From positions 2,232,501 through 2,296,500 of the forward strand of contig NZ_CP040094.1 in NCBI RefSeq assembly GCF_013343235.1: a stretch of 64,000 bases of DNA, written 5' to 3'. Of this stretch, positions 8,986 to 16,776 are shown piece by piece. This stretch comes from Nostoc sp. TCL240-02 (GTDB taxonomy: Bacteria > Cyanobacteriota > Cyanobacteriia > Cyanobacteriales > Nostocaceae). Below the pieces are notes generated by a model, which made no database searches, was not told the origin of the DNA, and saw nothing but the letters and a program-made list of their open reading frames with translations. The translations under genes were made by a program, and so were the position numbers. Position 1 is the stretch's first letter; each line of letters opens with the position of its first letter.

Positions 8986-10608
8986 ATGTTCAGTTCATTT
9001 CATAATTTATTCATGGAATCGATGATTGTGGGGGCGACTTTGCTAGCCAGCACATCAGCTTACGCTGAAGACAATAATTTAGTGATGGCTGGGACTCAAA
9101 CAAATATACCAACTGCGATCGCACAAACGCCTAAACTTCCTACAATCGATAGTGATGCAACGGTTCCACAGACAAACAAGATGTCTCAGGTAACATCTGT
9201 ATCTCAGTTTTCAGATGTACAGCCAACTGATTGGGCATTTGGCGCACTCCAGTCTTTAGTCGAGCGTTATGGATGTATTGCGGGATATCCAAATAGTACT
9301 TATCGGGGAAACCGCGCCATCACTCGCTATGAATTTGCAGCAGGCTTAAATGCTTGTTTATCTCGGATCAACGAGCTAATTGCAACAGCTACATCTGACT
9401 TAGTTAGCAAAGAAGACTTAACTACTGTACAAAGGCTGCAAGAAGAATTTACTGCTGAACTAGCAACTCTACGGGGTCGCGTTGATACTTTAGAATCTCG
9501 GACTGCGGAACTAGAAGCCAATCAGTTTTCAACAACTACAAAGCTTGCTGCAGAAGCCATTTTTGTGGTTACAAATGCCTTTCAAGGCACAGTTAATGGT
9601 GATAACACAGTTTTTCAAGATAGAGTTCGCCTCGTTTTCAAAACTAGCTTTACAGGTAAAGACACTCTAAATACTCGTTTAACTGCTGGAAACGCTGCTA
9701 TTTTGCAGCTTCCTGGTGGTTCAGCCGAAGGTTTACAAACCTTCAATCTTGCTCCTAGTAACAACCAAGTAGCCGTAGATTGGCTCTCTTACTATTTCCC
9801 AGTTGGTAGCAAAATCGATGCTTATATAGGAGCAATAAACGGAGTATATTTTGATTTTGTTCCTACCCTGAGTCCCTATCTTGATAGTGCTACAGGCGGC
9901 GGTCGCGCTTTAACAGAATTTGCTTCCTCTAGTCCTATCTACCGGATTGGTGGTGGTGCAGGTGGGGGATTCAATTATCGACTCAGCGACCAATTGGTAT
10001 TGAGCTTGGGTTACTTAGCAGGAGATCATGCCAGTCCTCAGCCAGACAGTGGTTTTTTTAATGGTCAATATAGCGCATTTGGACAAATAGCATGGAACCT
10101 AAATAATAACTCTGGTATTGGTTTTACTTATGTAAATGCCTACCAAAATCGGGGAGCAATATTTGACCTGGGTAGTGGTTTTACACTTGTTGGAACAGGA
10201 CAAGCTAATACTCCATTTGAGCGGATGATTACTAACTCTTACGGAGTCGAAGCTTTCTATAAATTTAGTTCTCGATTTACAGTTAATGGGTTTTTTGGCT
10301 ACACTAACGCCAAGAATCTGGCAGGTAGTGGTAGTGCAGATATTTGGTATTATGCTCTGGGATTGGCATTCCCAGATTTAGGTAAACAAGGCAACCTTGG
10401 TGGTGTTCTTGTAGGTGCAGAACCTTATCTGGGTGGTAATCCTGCGCCTGCCAATGATTCATCCTTACATATTGAAGGCTTTTACAAATATCAGCTTACA
10501 GATAACATTGCCATTACCCCTGGGGTAATTTGGATCACGGCTCCTGCCCAAAACAATGACAATGAGGATGCTGTAATTGGTACTGTGAGGACAACCTTCA
10601 CCTTTTAG
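8986..10608 (+). CDS. SLH-domain outer-membrane porin (OprB / iron-uptake porin type)
   Basis: 540 residues from the ATG at 8986. GAGGAG at 8972-8977, eight bases before it, supports this start over the upstream GTG at 8977. A signal peptide with probable cleavage after STSAYA, then an SLH domain (VSQFSDVQPTDWAFGALQ to TRYEFAAGLNAC) that binds the cell wall, a coiled coil (about residues 125-175), and an OprB-like beta barrel ending in aromatic TFTF. Cyanobacteria have many such porins, some tied to iron uptake; inside this sulfur island a role in uptake of organic sulfur compounds is plausible but inferred only. Confidence 0.9.
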   Translation: MFSSFHNLFMESMIVGATLLASTSAYAEDNNLVMAGTQTNIPTAIAQTPKLPTIDSDATVPQTNKMSQVTSVSQFSDVQPTDWAFGALQSLVERYGCIAGYPNSTYRGNRAITRYEFAAGLNACLSRINELIATATSDLVSKEDLTTVQRLQEEFTAELATLRGRVDTLESRTAELEANQFSTTTKLAAEAIFVVTNAFQGTVNGDNTVFQDRVRLVFKTSFTGKDTLNTRLTAGNAAILQLPGGSAEGLQTFNLAPSNNQVAVDWLSYYFPVGSKIDAYIGAINGVYFDFVPTLSPYLDSATGGGRALTEFASSSPIYRIGGGAGGGFNYRLSDQLVLSLGYLAGDHASPQPDSGFFNGQYSAFGQIAWNLNNNSGIGFTYVNAYQNRGAIFDLGSGFTLVGTGQANTPFERMITNSYGVEAFYKFSSRFTVNGFFGYTNAKNLAGSGSADIWYYALGLAFPDLGKQGNLGGVLVGAEPYLGGNPAPANDSSLHIEGFYKYQLTDNIAITPGVIWITAPAQNNDNEDAVIGTVRTTFTF

Positions 10609-11000
10609 ATCGTCAGCAAAGGTGTAAAGAATAATTCATCGAAAGTCGGTGAGTTTTTTACCTCATAATCAGCAATGCAGATATGAAAGTTAAAAACTCT
10701 CCGGCGTTGCATATTTGCAGGATGATTTTGCTAGTTTTGTGGGATGCACATCTTACCTGTCCCTTGTATTTCGGGGCGCTCATGTTATCCACCCTACAAG
10801 AATCATCCCTTGTTTCAGTAACACCAATTCTTGCACTGCTAAAAGGATAGAAGAAGCAGAGATATAGCAATTATATTTCAGTTATGAAAATAATCGAACC
10901 GCCAAGCCGCCAAGAGCGCCGAGAGAAGAAATAGAAAAGTTCATAAATCATTTAGGACTGCGATAACAACCTCACGATTAATTACGGATTACGAATTATT
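10609..11000. other. Intergenic region, no gene supported
   Basis: Between the convergent porin and membrane-protein genes. Near 10893-10925 it holds GAACCGCCAAGCCGCCAAGAG, a fragment of the dispersed repeat seen around 28570 and 30940. A 70-codon frame at 10658-10870 on the minus strand has no recognisable features. Confidence 0.5.
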
Positions 11001-12053
11001 CTAATGTCCTTCACGATTCAAGCTTAGGGGTTGCTGTTCTTCAACTAGTGGCGGTACATCCTGCCAAAGGCTAATTCCGTCGTATAATCCTGGAGCCATT
11101 AAGAATACTTGAACCCAAAGGATATTAAACCACCAGTAAAGCCCTTGGATAATATTTTCCTGACCTACTATAGATACTGTCACCAAGTAAAACAAGACCG
11201 AAATTATTAAACTTGCGACAGATGCAACAATGCCTTTTGTGGGCTGTGATAGCTCTGTGAAAGGCCACATATTGAATTGCCAAACAAATCCTAAACCAAC
11301 GGTTGTCCAAATAGCTGCAAAGGTTGGGCCTGTTGTTGTTGTAAATAAATCTAGTCCTAGCTGTTTGAGAAACAATTCTGTAATCAGAGTAAGTAACAAA
11401 ATAATACCTGTATGGAGTAACCCCAAACGTGGCATTCCTAGTTCCAATTTGCTTAACGGCCAACGTTCAAAGAAACTACCGAACACTGTTGAACAAGGAT
11501 ACCAATACCAAGGAATATAAAACGGTTGAAGTCCCCACATTTGCGGTAAAAATGTGAGGGCAGGGGCAATAAAGAAGACGGCAAAAAAGATATTGAGAAA
11601 ACCGCTCACTGGATGCCAGTTGCGTACTTCCTCAGTGGTGACAATCGTATTGTCAAAGAAGAATAAACTGGCGGCGGCGGCAATGATTGCTGTTTGTCCC
11701 CACAAACCTACAGATGTATCAGTAAGAATTTGTTTTGCAGAAATGAATTTCCAAGCTTCTCCAGTAATGTAAACTAGCGCTAATAGCATTACTAAATTTA
11801 CTGTTCCTCTTCCAAATCGGGTGGAGGAAAAGCGCGAACCTGGATAGCCGTTGAGGGAAAAACCGAGATGCCACCACCAGACGAAGCATATCGTGATGTA
11901 AGTCAATTTTGTTCCTACATTTAGCTGAATAATTTGACCAAAAATTAGTTCAAAAATATAGCTAATGACAGCAATCACAGCAATAAAAAGCAGCCCCTTA
12001 AATGGCTGATTTTTCCAAATGCTCCGCCTCTGAATTGGATTTGCAACACTCAT
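11001..12053 (-). CDS. Multi-pass membrane protein of unknown family in the sulfur island
   Basis: 350 residues with about ten hydrophobic segments (roughly 20-42, 50-66, 83-103, 114-137, 147-170, 178-197, 209-228, 236-262, 272-296, 304-327). It is rich in tryptophan (for example CFVWWWHLGF and FYIPWYWYP) and I do not recognise the family. The cluster has no SsuBC-type ABC permease or ATPase, so this protein is a candidate importer of the sulfur substrate, or a membrane partner of it. It lies 164 bases downstream of the second SfnB gene on the same strand and may share its transcript. Confidence 0.7.
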   Translation of the reverse strand: MSVANPIQRRSIWKNQPFKGLLFIAVIAVISYIFELIFGQIIQLNVGTKLTYITICFVWWWHLGFSLNGYPGSRFSSTRFGRGTVNLVMLLALVYITGEAWKFISAKQILTDTSVGLWGQTAIIAAAASLFFFDNTIVTTEEVRNWHPVSGFLNIFFAVFFIAPALTFLPQMWGLQPFYIPWYWYPCSTVFGSFFERWPLSKLELGMPRLGLLHTGIILLLTLITELFLKQLGLDLFTTTTGPTFAAIWTTVGLGFVWQFNMWPFTELSQPTKGIVASVASLIISVLFYLVTVSIVGQENIIQGLYWWFNILWVQVFLMAPGLYDGISLWQDVPPLVEEQQPLSLNREGH

Positions 12054-12217
12054 AGTATCAACTTAAATAATGTTTGATTTTCAGAGACAACGCATTCTGA
12101 TAAATATTACTTCTGAATGCTTCACCAAATTTTAGATTTTAGATTGAAAAGATTTTCTAATCCAAAATCTAAAATCTAAAATCCAAAATTGAGTCACCCC
12201 AGTAAAGAATGCAGCAA

Positions 12218-13426
12218 TTACAGCCAAGGATGGCGCGGAGGGTAGACACCATTGAGGAAGTAGTTACCAACAGCGTAGTATTTCCAGCGCACGGGATCGT
12301 GGAGTGTATGAGCGCGGGCATTTCGCCAGTGGCGATTGTAGTTGAATTCTTCCAATGTGGACTTAGTACCTGCTAGTTCAAACAACTTATTGGTAGCTAG
12401 TAATGCTGCTTCGGTTGCTAGTGCTTTGGCTTCAGCAACTGCGATCGATGCTTCAACTACCTTGGGTTCTTCTAAACCTGACTCGTTGGCGATGTCAAGA
12501 AATTCGCCTGCACGCCGCAGCAATGCTTCTGAAGCGTGAACTTGGATTTGCACATTGCCTAAGTTATAGAGCGTTAGAGGATCTTCGTAGCCTTTTTCTA
12601 AATTGCTGTCAACCCAAGGGCGAGTATATTTGCGGACAAAGTGGATGGTGTCACGGACTGCGGCTTTGGCAATCCCTACGTCTACGGCGGCTTGGATGAT
12701 TTGCGCGATCGCACCCATTGGTGTAGCCCGCTCAAAGGCTAAGTAGTGCGGTATGACGTGTTCTGCCTTAACTTTCACATTTTCAATAATGGTAGTGCCG
12801 CTAGCAGTGGTACGCTGTCCGAAGCTTGTCCAGTCATCGAGTAGGGTTAGTCCTTCTGCATCTCTTTCGACAAATGCCACCACTGTTTTACCATCTGTAT
12901 TGCTAGCAATGACGGGAACCCAATGTGCCAGTAATGCTCCAGCAGAGTAATATTTGCGTCCGTTAAGTACGAAGTCAGATCCATCTGGTGTTAACTTTGT
13001 CTGCACATCAGTAACAGACTTAGTGCCAATTTCTGAGAAGGCGTTACCAAAGCGTTTACCTTGTAGAGCCAAATCAAAGAAGAACTTCTTCTGAGCGTCA
13101 GTGCCATCCAACCGAACTGCTTCCACCATATAGAGGTGGTTTTGGGGAATTTGACCGAGGCTAGAATCGGCTTCGGAGATGATTTTAATTACTTCTGCAA
13201 GGGTGGCACTCGATACAAAAGCACCGCCATACTCTTTAGGAACTGTAATCCCCCACAATCCACTCTGGGAGAACTTTTGCACTTCCTCAGCAGGCAAACG
13301 CCGATTTTGGTCGCGTTCTGAGTCGCCTATGGCAAACTCAGCTGCTAGTTCGTGAGCGATCGCGATCGCTTCTTTATCATCCCGAATAATATGTGCCTTC
13401 TGTTCTGTATTAATTACTGATGTCAT
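12218..13426 (-). CDS. sfnB: Acyl-CoA-dehydrogenase-fold flavoprotein, SfnB type (copy 2)
   Basis: 402 residues, clear SfnB-type member: IPQNHLYMVEA and VPKEYGGAFVSSATLAEV in the N-terminal half, SFGQRTTASGTTIIENV in the middle beta domain, and the C-terminal RNARAHTLHDPVRWKYYAVG. In pseudomonads SfnB accompanies the dimethylsulfone monooxygenase SfnG; the exact reaction is uncertain. It lies 201 bases downstream of sfnG on the same strand. It is similar to, but clearly diverged from, the copy at 7193-8386, so the island holds two paralogues rather than a recent duplication. Confidence 0.85.
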   Translation of the reverse strand: MTSVINTEQKAHIIRDDKEAIAIAHELAAEFAIGDSERDQNRRLPAEEVQKFSQSGLWGITVPKEYGGAFVSSATLAEVIKIISEADSSLGQIPQNHLYMVEAVRLDGTDAQKKFFFDLALQGKRFGNAFSEIGTKSVTDVQTKLTPDGSDFVLNGRKYYSAGALLAHWVPVIASNTDGKTVVAFVERDAEGLTLLDDWTSFGQRTTASGTTIIENVKVKAEHVIPHYLAFERATPMGAIAQIIQAAVDVGIAKAAVRDTIHFVRKYTRPWVDSNLEKGYEDPLTLYNLGNVQIQVHASEALLRRAGEFLDIANESGLEEPKVVEASIAVAEAKALATEAALLATNKLFELAGTKSTLEEFNYNRHWRNARAHTLHDPVRWKYYAVGNYFLNGVYPPRHPWL

Positions 13427-13565
13427 GCTAAAACTCCTGGATGGTGATTGAGTGACTCATAATCGCCACTACTATGAGACATGGACATCTTGCCCATCTA
13501 ACAAAGTATGTTCCTGTTAATCTAATGTTCTGTTTCATTAATTCTGAGTGGTTAGCAGTAGTCAT

Positions 13566-13594
13566 ATCCCCGACTTCTTTAAAAATTCGGGGAT
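13566..13594. repeat. Hairpin between sfnG and sfnB-type gene
   Basis: ATCCCCGA (13566-13573) pairs with TCGGGGAT (13587-13594). It resembles the element at 5930-5960. On the minus strand it stands between the sfnG stop and the sfnB start, and may partly terminate or stabilise the transcript. Confidence 0.5.
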
Positions 13595-13627
13595 CTTGTA
13601 ACCTATCCAAATTAATGCGATAAACCA

Positions 13628-14725
13628 CTACACCCTAACCAACTCATCAGCTGTCCGACGATTAGCTTTAAGTTCGCGCACAATCGGAATTACTGTCTTA
13701 CCAAATGCTGGCAAATCATCCGAGTAGTGCAAGAAGCCACCGAGAATTAAATCGACTCCCGCTTCATGAAACTGGCGAATCTTTTCAGCTACTTGTTCAG
13801 CAGTGCCAATTAAGCCTGAACGGAAGCCATCGTTATATTGCACCAAGTCTTCAAAATTGGAATTCGCCCACATTCCCTGACGTTCACGAGTAGAAGCTCC
13901 CGCCTGTTTCACTGCTTCACCAAATCCTTTCACCGCCTCTACATCGGCTTGGGTAATAATATCGCGCAAAACTTCATGGGCTTCTGCTTCCGTATCTCGC
14001 ACGATGATAAAGGAATTCAGACCAAACTTAATTTTGCGTCCTTCAAGACTCGCTAATGCAGACACTTCTTCAATCTGCTCTCGCACCCCTTCTATGGTAT
14101 TGCCATTCATGAAATACCAATCAGAGACGCGGCCAGCCATCCGCCGCGCTGCCTTGGAGTTACCACCTTGGAATATCTCCGGGTGTGGATTCTGATTAAC
14201 TGGTTTAGGCTTCACCCAACCGCCATTAATCCGGTAAAAGTCGCCTTTAAAGTGAAACTCATCCTCAGTCCACAAACCTTTGAGAACGCGGATAAATTCT
14301 TCTGAACGACGATAGCGTTCGTCATGGTCTAACCAATGTTCACCATATATAGTGAATTCATCTTTGAACCAACCGCTAACTACATTCAGAGCGAAGCGTC
14401 CGTTAGAAAGGAAATCGATGCTGGCTCCCATTTTGGCAACTACTCCCGGATGCCATAATCCAGGATGAACTGCTGCAATTAGCTTTAATTTCTTAGTGAC
14501 AGGAGCCAGGGCTGACACGGTTGTTAATGCCTCTAACTGGTACTCAGCGCCATAGCTGGCGATAAATCTGGCTTGTGCTAGAGCATATTCAAACCCAACT
14601 TCTTCAGCCGTCTGAGCTAGTTGAGCATTATATTCATAAGTCCAATCTGTGCGTTGGGGAATTTTACTAACAACTAACCCACCACTAACATTAGGAATCC
14701 AGTATGCGAATTTAATATCTACCAT
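13628..14725 (-). CDS. sfnG: FMNH2-dependent dimethylsulfone monooxygenase SfnG
   Basis: 365 residues, a bacterial luciferase-like TIM-barrel monooxygenase. The sequence fits SfnG: FAYWIPNVSGGLVVSKIPQR at the N-terminus, NVVSGWFKDEF, EHWLDHDERYRRSEEF, and the EIFQGGNSKAARRMAG phosphate-binding region. SfnG converts dimethylsulfone to methanesulfinate using reduced FMN from a separate reductase, in the cytoplasm, releasing sulfur under sulfate limitation. No flavin reductase gene is in the window. First gene of the sfnG - sfnB - membrane protein run. Control probably comes from the intergenic region shared with the divergent SsuD-like gene and its fused regulator. Confidence 0.9.
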   Translation of the reverse strand: MVDIKFAYWIPNVSGGLVVSKIPQRTDWTYEYNAQLAQTAEEVGFEYALAQARFIASYGAEYQLEALTTVSALAPVTKKLKLIAAVHPGLWHPGVVAKMGASIDFLSNGRFALNVVSGWFKDEFTIYGEHWLDHDERYRRSEEFIRVLKGLWTEDEFHFKGDFYRINGGWVKPKPVNQNPHPEIFQGGNSKAARRMAGRVSDWYFMNGNTIEGVREQIEEVSALASLEGRKIKFGLNSFIIVRDTEAEAHEVLRDIITQADVEAVKGFGEAVKQAGASTRERQGMWANSNFEDLVQYNDGFRSGLIGTAEQVAEKIRQFHEAGVDLILGGFLHYSDDLPAFGKTVIPIVRELKANRRTADELVRV

Positions 14726-14864
14726 AATTGTGCGTTTGTAATTGAAACTGCTTGGTTATAAGAGAAGGCAGGAGGAAGTAGAGAAGGGAAGTAAGATTTA
14801 AAGCCTCTGTCCTTTCAGGCTATGGTGTAGACACAAGTTTTCTAGAGTTGCCTTATATGCTTTT

Positions 14865-14942
14865 AATCCCCCCAACCCCCCTTAAAAAGGGAGGCAAAAG
14901 CTTCTTAAAGTCCCCCTTTTTAAGGGGGATTTAGGGGGATCT
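14865..14942. repeat. Palindromic C/G-rich repeat element
   Basis: The left half, ATCCCCCCAACCCCCC then TTAAAAAGGGAGG, is matched in inverted form by CCCCCTTTTTAAGGGGGA then TTAGGGGGATCT. The ~78-base unit can fold as one long imperfect hairpin, a common dispersed element in Nostoc. It lies 140 bases upstream of sfnG. Confidence 0.7.
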
Positions 14943-15100
14943 CCAATGATTTTGGGTTTGTACAGAGATGTGTGTACACCGTAGACTTTGAGGAGAGAGG
15001 TCAAAGTATATTGCATCCAAGCGAGAATGATAGGGTAAAATCGAAAGCTTGAGAGCGGCTAGAAACCACTCTGAGTTTACAAGTAGACAATTTCAGATTC

Positions 15101-15122
15101 TTATGGTCGTAATATACCATAA
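15101..15122. promoter_or_regulatory. Candidate LysR operator 1
   Basis: TTATGGT-N8-ACCATAA is a perfect 7-bp inverted repeat in the sfnG/SsuD-like divergent region, and its inner part ATGGT...ACCAT fits the T-N11-A shape favoured by LysR proteins. A LysR-type regulator is encoded just downstream. Binding is inferred. Confidence 0.4.
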
Positions 15123-15215
15123 GCCGACTGAACTACCGTAGTTTTTGATGAATCAGACTTTATCACGAGAATTTTTCTGATGTCGTGACTCAATATACTT
15201 AAATTCCATTTCCAT

Positions 15216-15230
15216 ATTCCATTTTGGAAT
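15216..15230. promoter_or_regulatory. Candidate LysR operator 2
   Basis: ATTCCATTTTGGAAT is a 6-bp inverted repeat with a 3-base spacer. It is repeated in part by neighbouring ATTCCATTTCCATATTCC and by CTATTCCATATCG near 15325, suggesting clustered sites. Its use as an operator is inferred from position only. Confidence 0.35.
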
Positions 15231-15368
15231 ACTGGCCAATTTTGCTGAGTTTTATATTTGCTGCTTATCAACCTGATTCATTCAGAGCAACCAGAAATCA
15301 GGACTCAACTAAGTTTCGATACTATTCCATATCGTGATAAGCAACTGTACACAACAGAAATAAATGTG

Positions 15369-15412
15369 GTAGTGTGAACTACTAAACTACGGTAAAAAGA
15401 TATGCGTATAGT
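15369..15412 (+). promoter_or_regulatory. NtcA-type promoter candidate
   Basis: GTA-N8-TAC at 15369-15382 fits the NtcA consensus, and TATAGT at 15407-15412, 24 bases further, fits the TAN3T -10 box expected of an NtcA-activated promoter. It points to the SsuD-like gene at 15704, but an inverted-repeat element lies in between. A chance match is possible in AT-rich DNA. Confidence 0.4.
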
Positions 15413-15442
15413 AGTTTATTGAATGTCTCTTGAAGAAGAATT

Positions 15443-15672
15443 CAGAAGTCAGAATTCAGGAGTCAGAATTAAGACGCTCGTCCCTCGCTACCGCTACGCT
15501 ATCAGTCGGGGATTCAGACCCACGACTGAATTGTTGCACCACCAAATCTACGATTTGGTGGGGGTGCAAAAACTCCGGTTATTCAGACGCTCGCGGACTC
15601 GCTAACGCTGCGCTATCCGCTTTTTCATTCAGAAAACATTGCTGAATTCTGACTCCTGACTCCTGAATTCTG
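15443..15672. repeat. Inverted-repeat element (MITE-like), about 230 bp
   Basis: Left end CAGAATTCAGGAGTCAGAATT (about 15450-15470) and right end GAATTCTGACTCCTGACTCC (about 15643-15662) are inverted copies. The inside carries a strong hairpin (15534-15569: TTGCACCACCAAATC / GATTTGGTGGGGGTGCAA) and GC-rich pieces shared with other intergenic repeats. It separates the candidate promoter from the SsuD-like gene and ends about 30 bases before its start codon. Confidence 0.7.
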
Positions 15673-15703
15673 TTTGGTAAAAAAAGGCACAGGAAAAAGA
15701 TTT

Positions 15704-16753
15704 ATGGCACTTCAGTTTGGAATTTGGTCGCCTGTTTGTGGTGGATGGTTGCGAGTTGTCAACCATGAGGCTAATTTATCCGCTCAAGATTTGGTGAAGC
15801 TGGCAGTTCAGGCAGACGAGTTAGGTTATGACTTCTATTACATTCCTGAACATTACTTAAATGCAGTTCATGGGCCTAACTATAATGTCGCTGATGCTTG
15901 GATTACAGCAGCTTTAGCAAGTTTGAACACCAAGAATATCAAGATTGTTGCGGCTGTACAACCTGGTTTTAAATTGCCTGCGGTTATTGCCAAGCTGAGT
16001 GCAAACATTCAAAATCAACTTAGTAACGGCAGATTTGCTCTGAGTGGTATTGCAGGTTGGTGGAAATTAGAAGTAGAAAGCTATGGAGATATCTGGCTAC
16101 CCCATAGCGATCGCTATGCGCGATTAGAAGAGTACATTGATGTAATTAAGGGACTATGGACAGTCGAAGACTTTAATTACGTTGGCAAATACTACAATAT
16201 TACAGGTGGTATTCTCCCAGATAAGCCGACACTAACACCACCTATTTTCATTGCTGGCGAATCAGCTCGGGCAATTGACTTAGCGGCTCGTCAGGGAGAT
16301 TATCTCTTTATCAATGCAGATGAACCTGAAAAAACGGCTGCATTGGTGGAGAAAGTGAAAAGATTGGCTAGCGATCGCTACCAGCGTAATATTAAAGTAG
16401 GGATGAGTGCGTTTGCGATCGTTCGGGAACATACCGCTCAAGCCGAAGCCAGATTACAAGCGATTTATCGTTCTGCGGATGAGCCGCAGATTAACTACTT
16501 TCAAGAACAAATCGATCCTAACGTAGTTGCCCACAACAAACTAGATATCAGTCAAACCATTGAAGCTAACCTTGGTTTATCTGCTCAACTCGTTGGCGAT
16601 CGCTATACAATTATTCAACGCCTGAAAGAATACGAAGCCGTTGGCGTTGACTTAATAGTACTCAAATTTGAATCTATGTTGGAAGACACTATTCGCTTCC
16701 ACAATTTAGTGATTTCCGAATATGCACAGCAGAATAGCTTAATTCCGTTGTAA
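15704..16753 (+). CDS. LLM-class FMNH2-dependent monooxygenase, SsuD/SfnG-like
   Basis: 349 residues from the ATG at 15704, which follows AGGAAAAAGA and gives the expected start MALQFGIWSP; the upstream TTG at 15674 would add residues encoded partly by a repeat element. Luciferase-like fold: YIPEHYLNAVHGPNYN, a core strand with IVAAVQPGFKLPAVIAKL, GIAGWWKLEVESYGD, and IFIAGESARAIDLAARQGDY. Like alkanesulfonate monooxygenase SsuD it probably cleaves a C-S bond with reduced FMN and oxygen to give sulfite and an aldehyde; the substrate is unknown. It is divergent from sfnG and 23 bases upstream of the fused regulator. Confidence 0.87.
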   Translation: MALQFGIWSPVCGGWLRVVNHEANLSAQDLVKLAVQADELGYDFYYIPEHYLNAVHGPNYNVADAWITAALASLNTKNIKIVAAVQPGFKLPAVIAKLSANIQNQLSNGRFALSGIAGWWKLEVESYGDIWLPHSDRYARLEEYIDVIKGLWTVEDFNYVGKYYNITGGILPDKPTLTPPIFIAGESARAIDLAARQGDYLFINADEPEKTAALVEKVKRLASDRYQRNIKVGMSAFAIVREHTAQAEARLQAIYRSADEPQINYFQEQIDPNVVAHNKLDISQTIEANLGLSAQLVGDRYTIIQRLKEYEAVGVDLIVLKFESMLEDTIRFHNLVISEYAQQNSLIPL

Positions 16754-16776
16754 TTAAAAATCTTGCCCTACCTAGC

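Noticed and set aside
10658..10870. 70-codon minus-strand frame after the porin
   Set aside because: No domain, contains repeat sequence and is antisense to the likely porin mRNA tail.
12403..12699. 98-codon plus-strand frame antisense to the SfnB-type gene
   Set aside because: A shadow of the coding strand; the minus-strand gene has full-length family similarity.
13428..13628. 66-codon minus-strand frame between sfnG and the SfnB-type gene
   Set aside because: Runs through the hairpin at 13566-13594 and carries no recognisable motif; starts at the sfnG stop.
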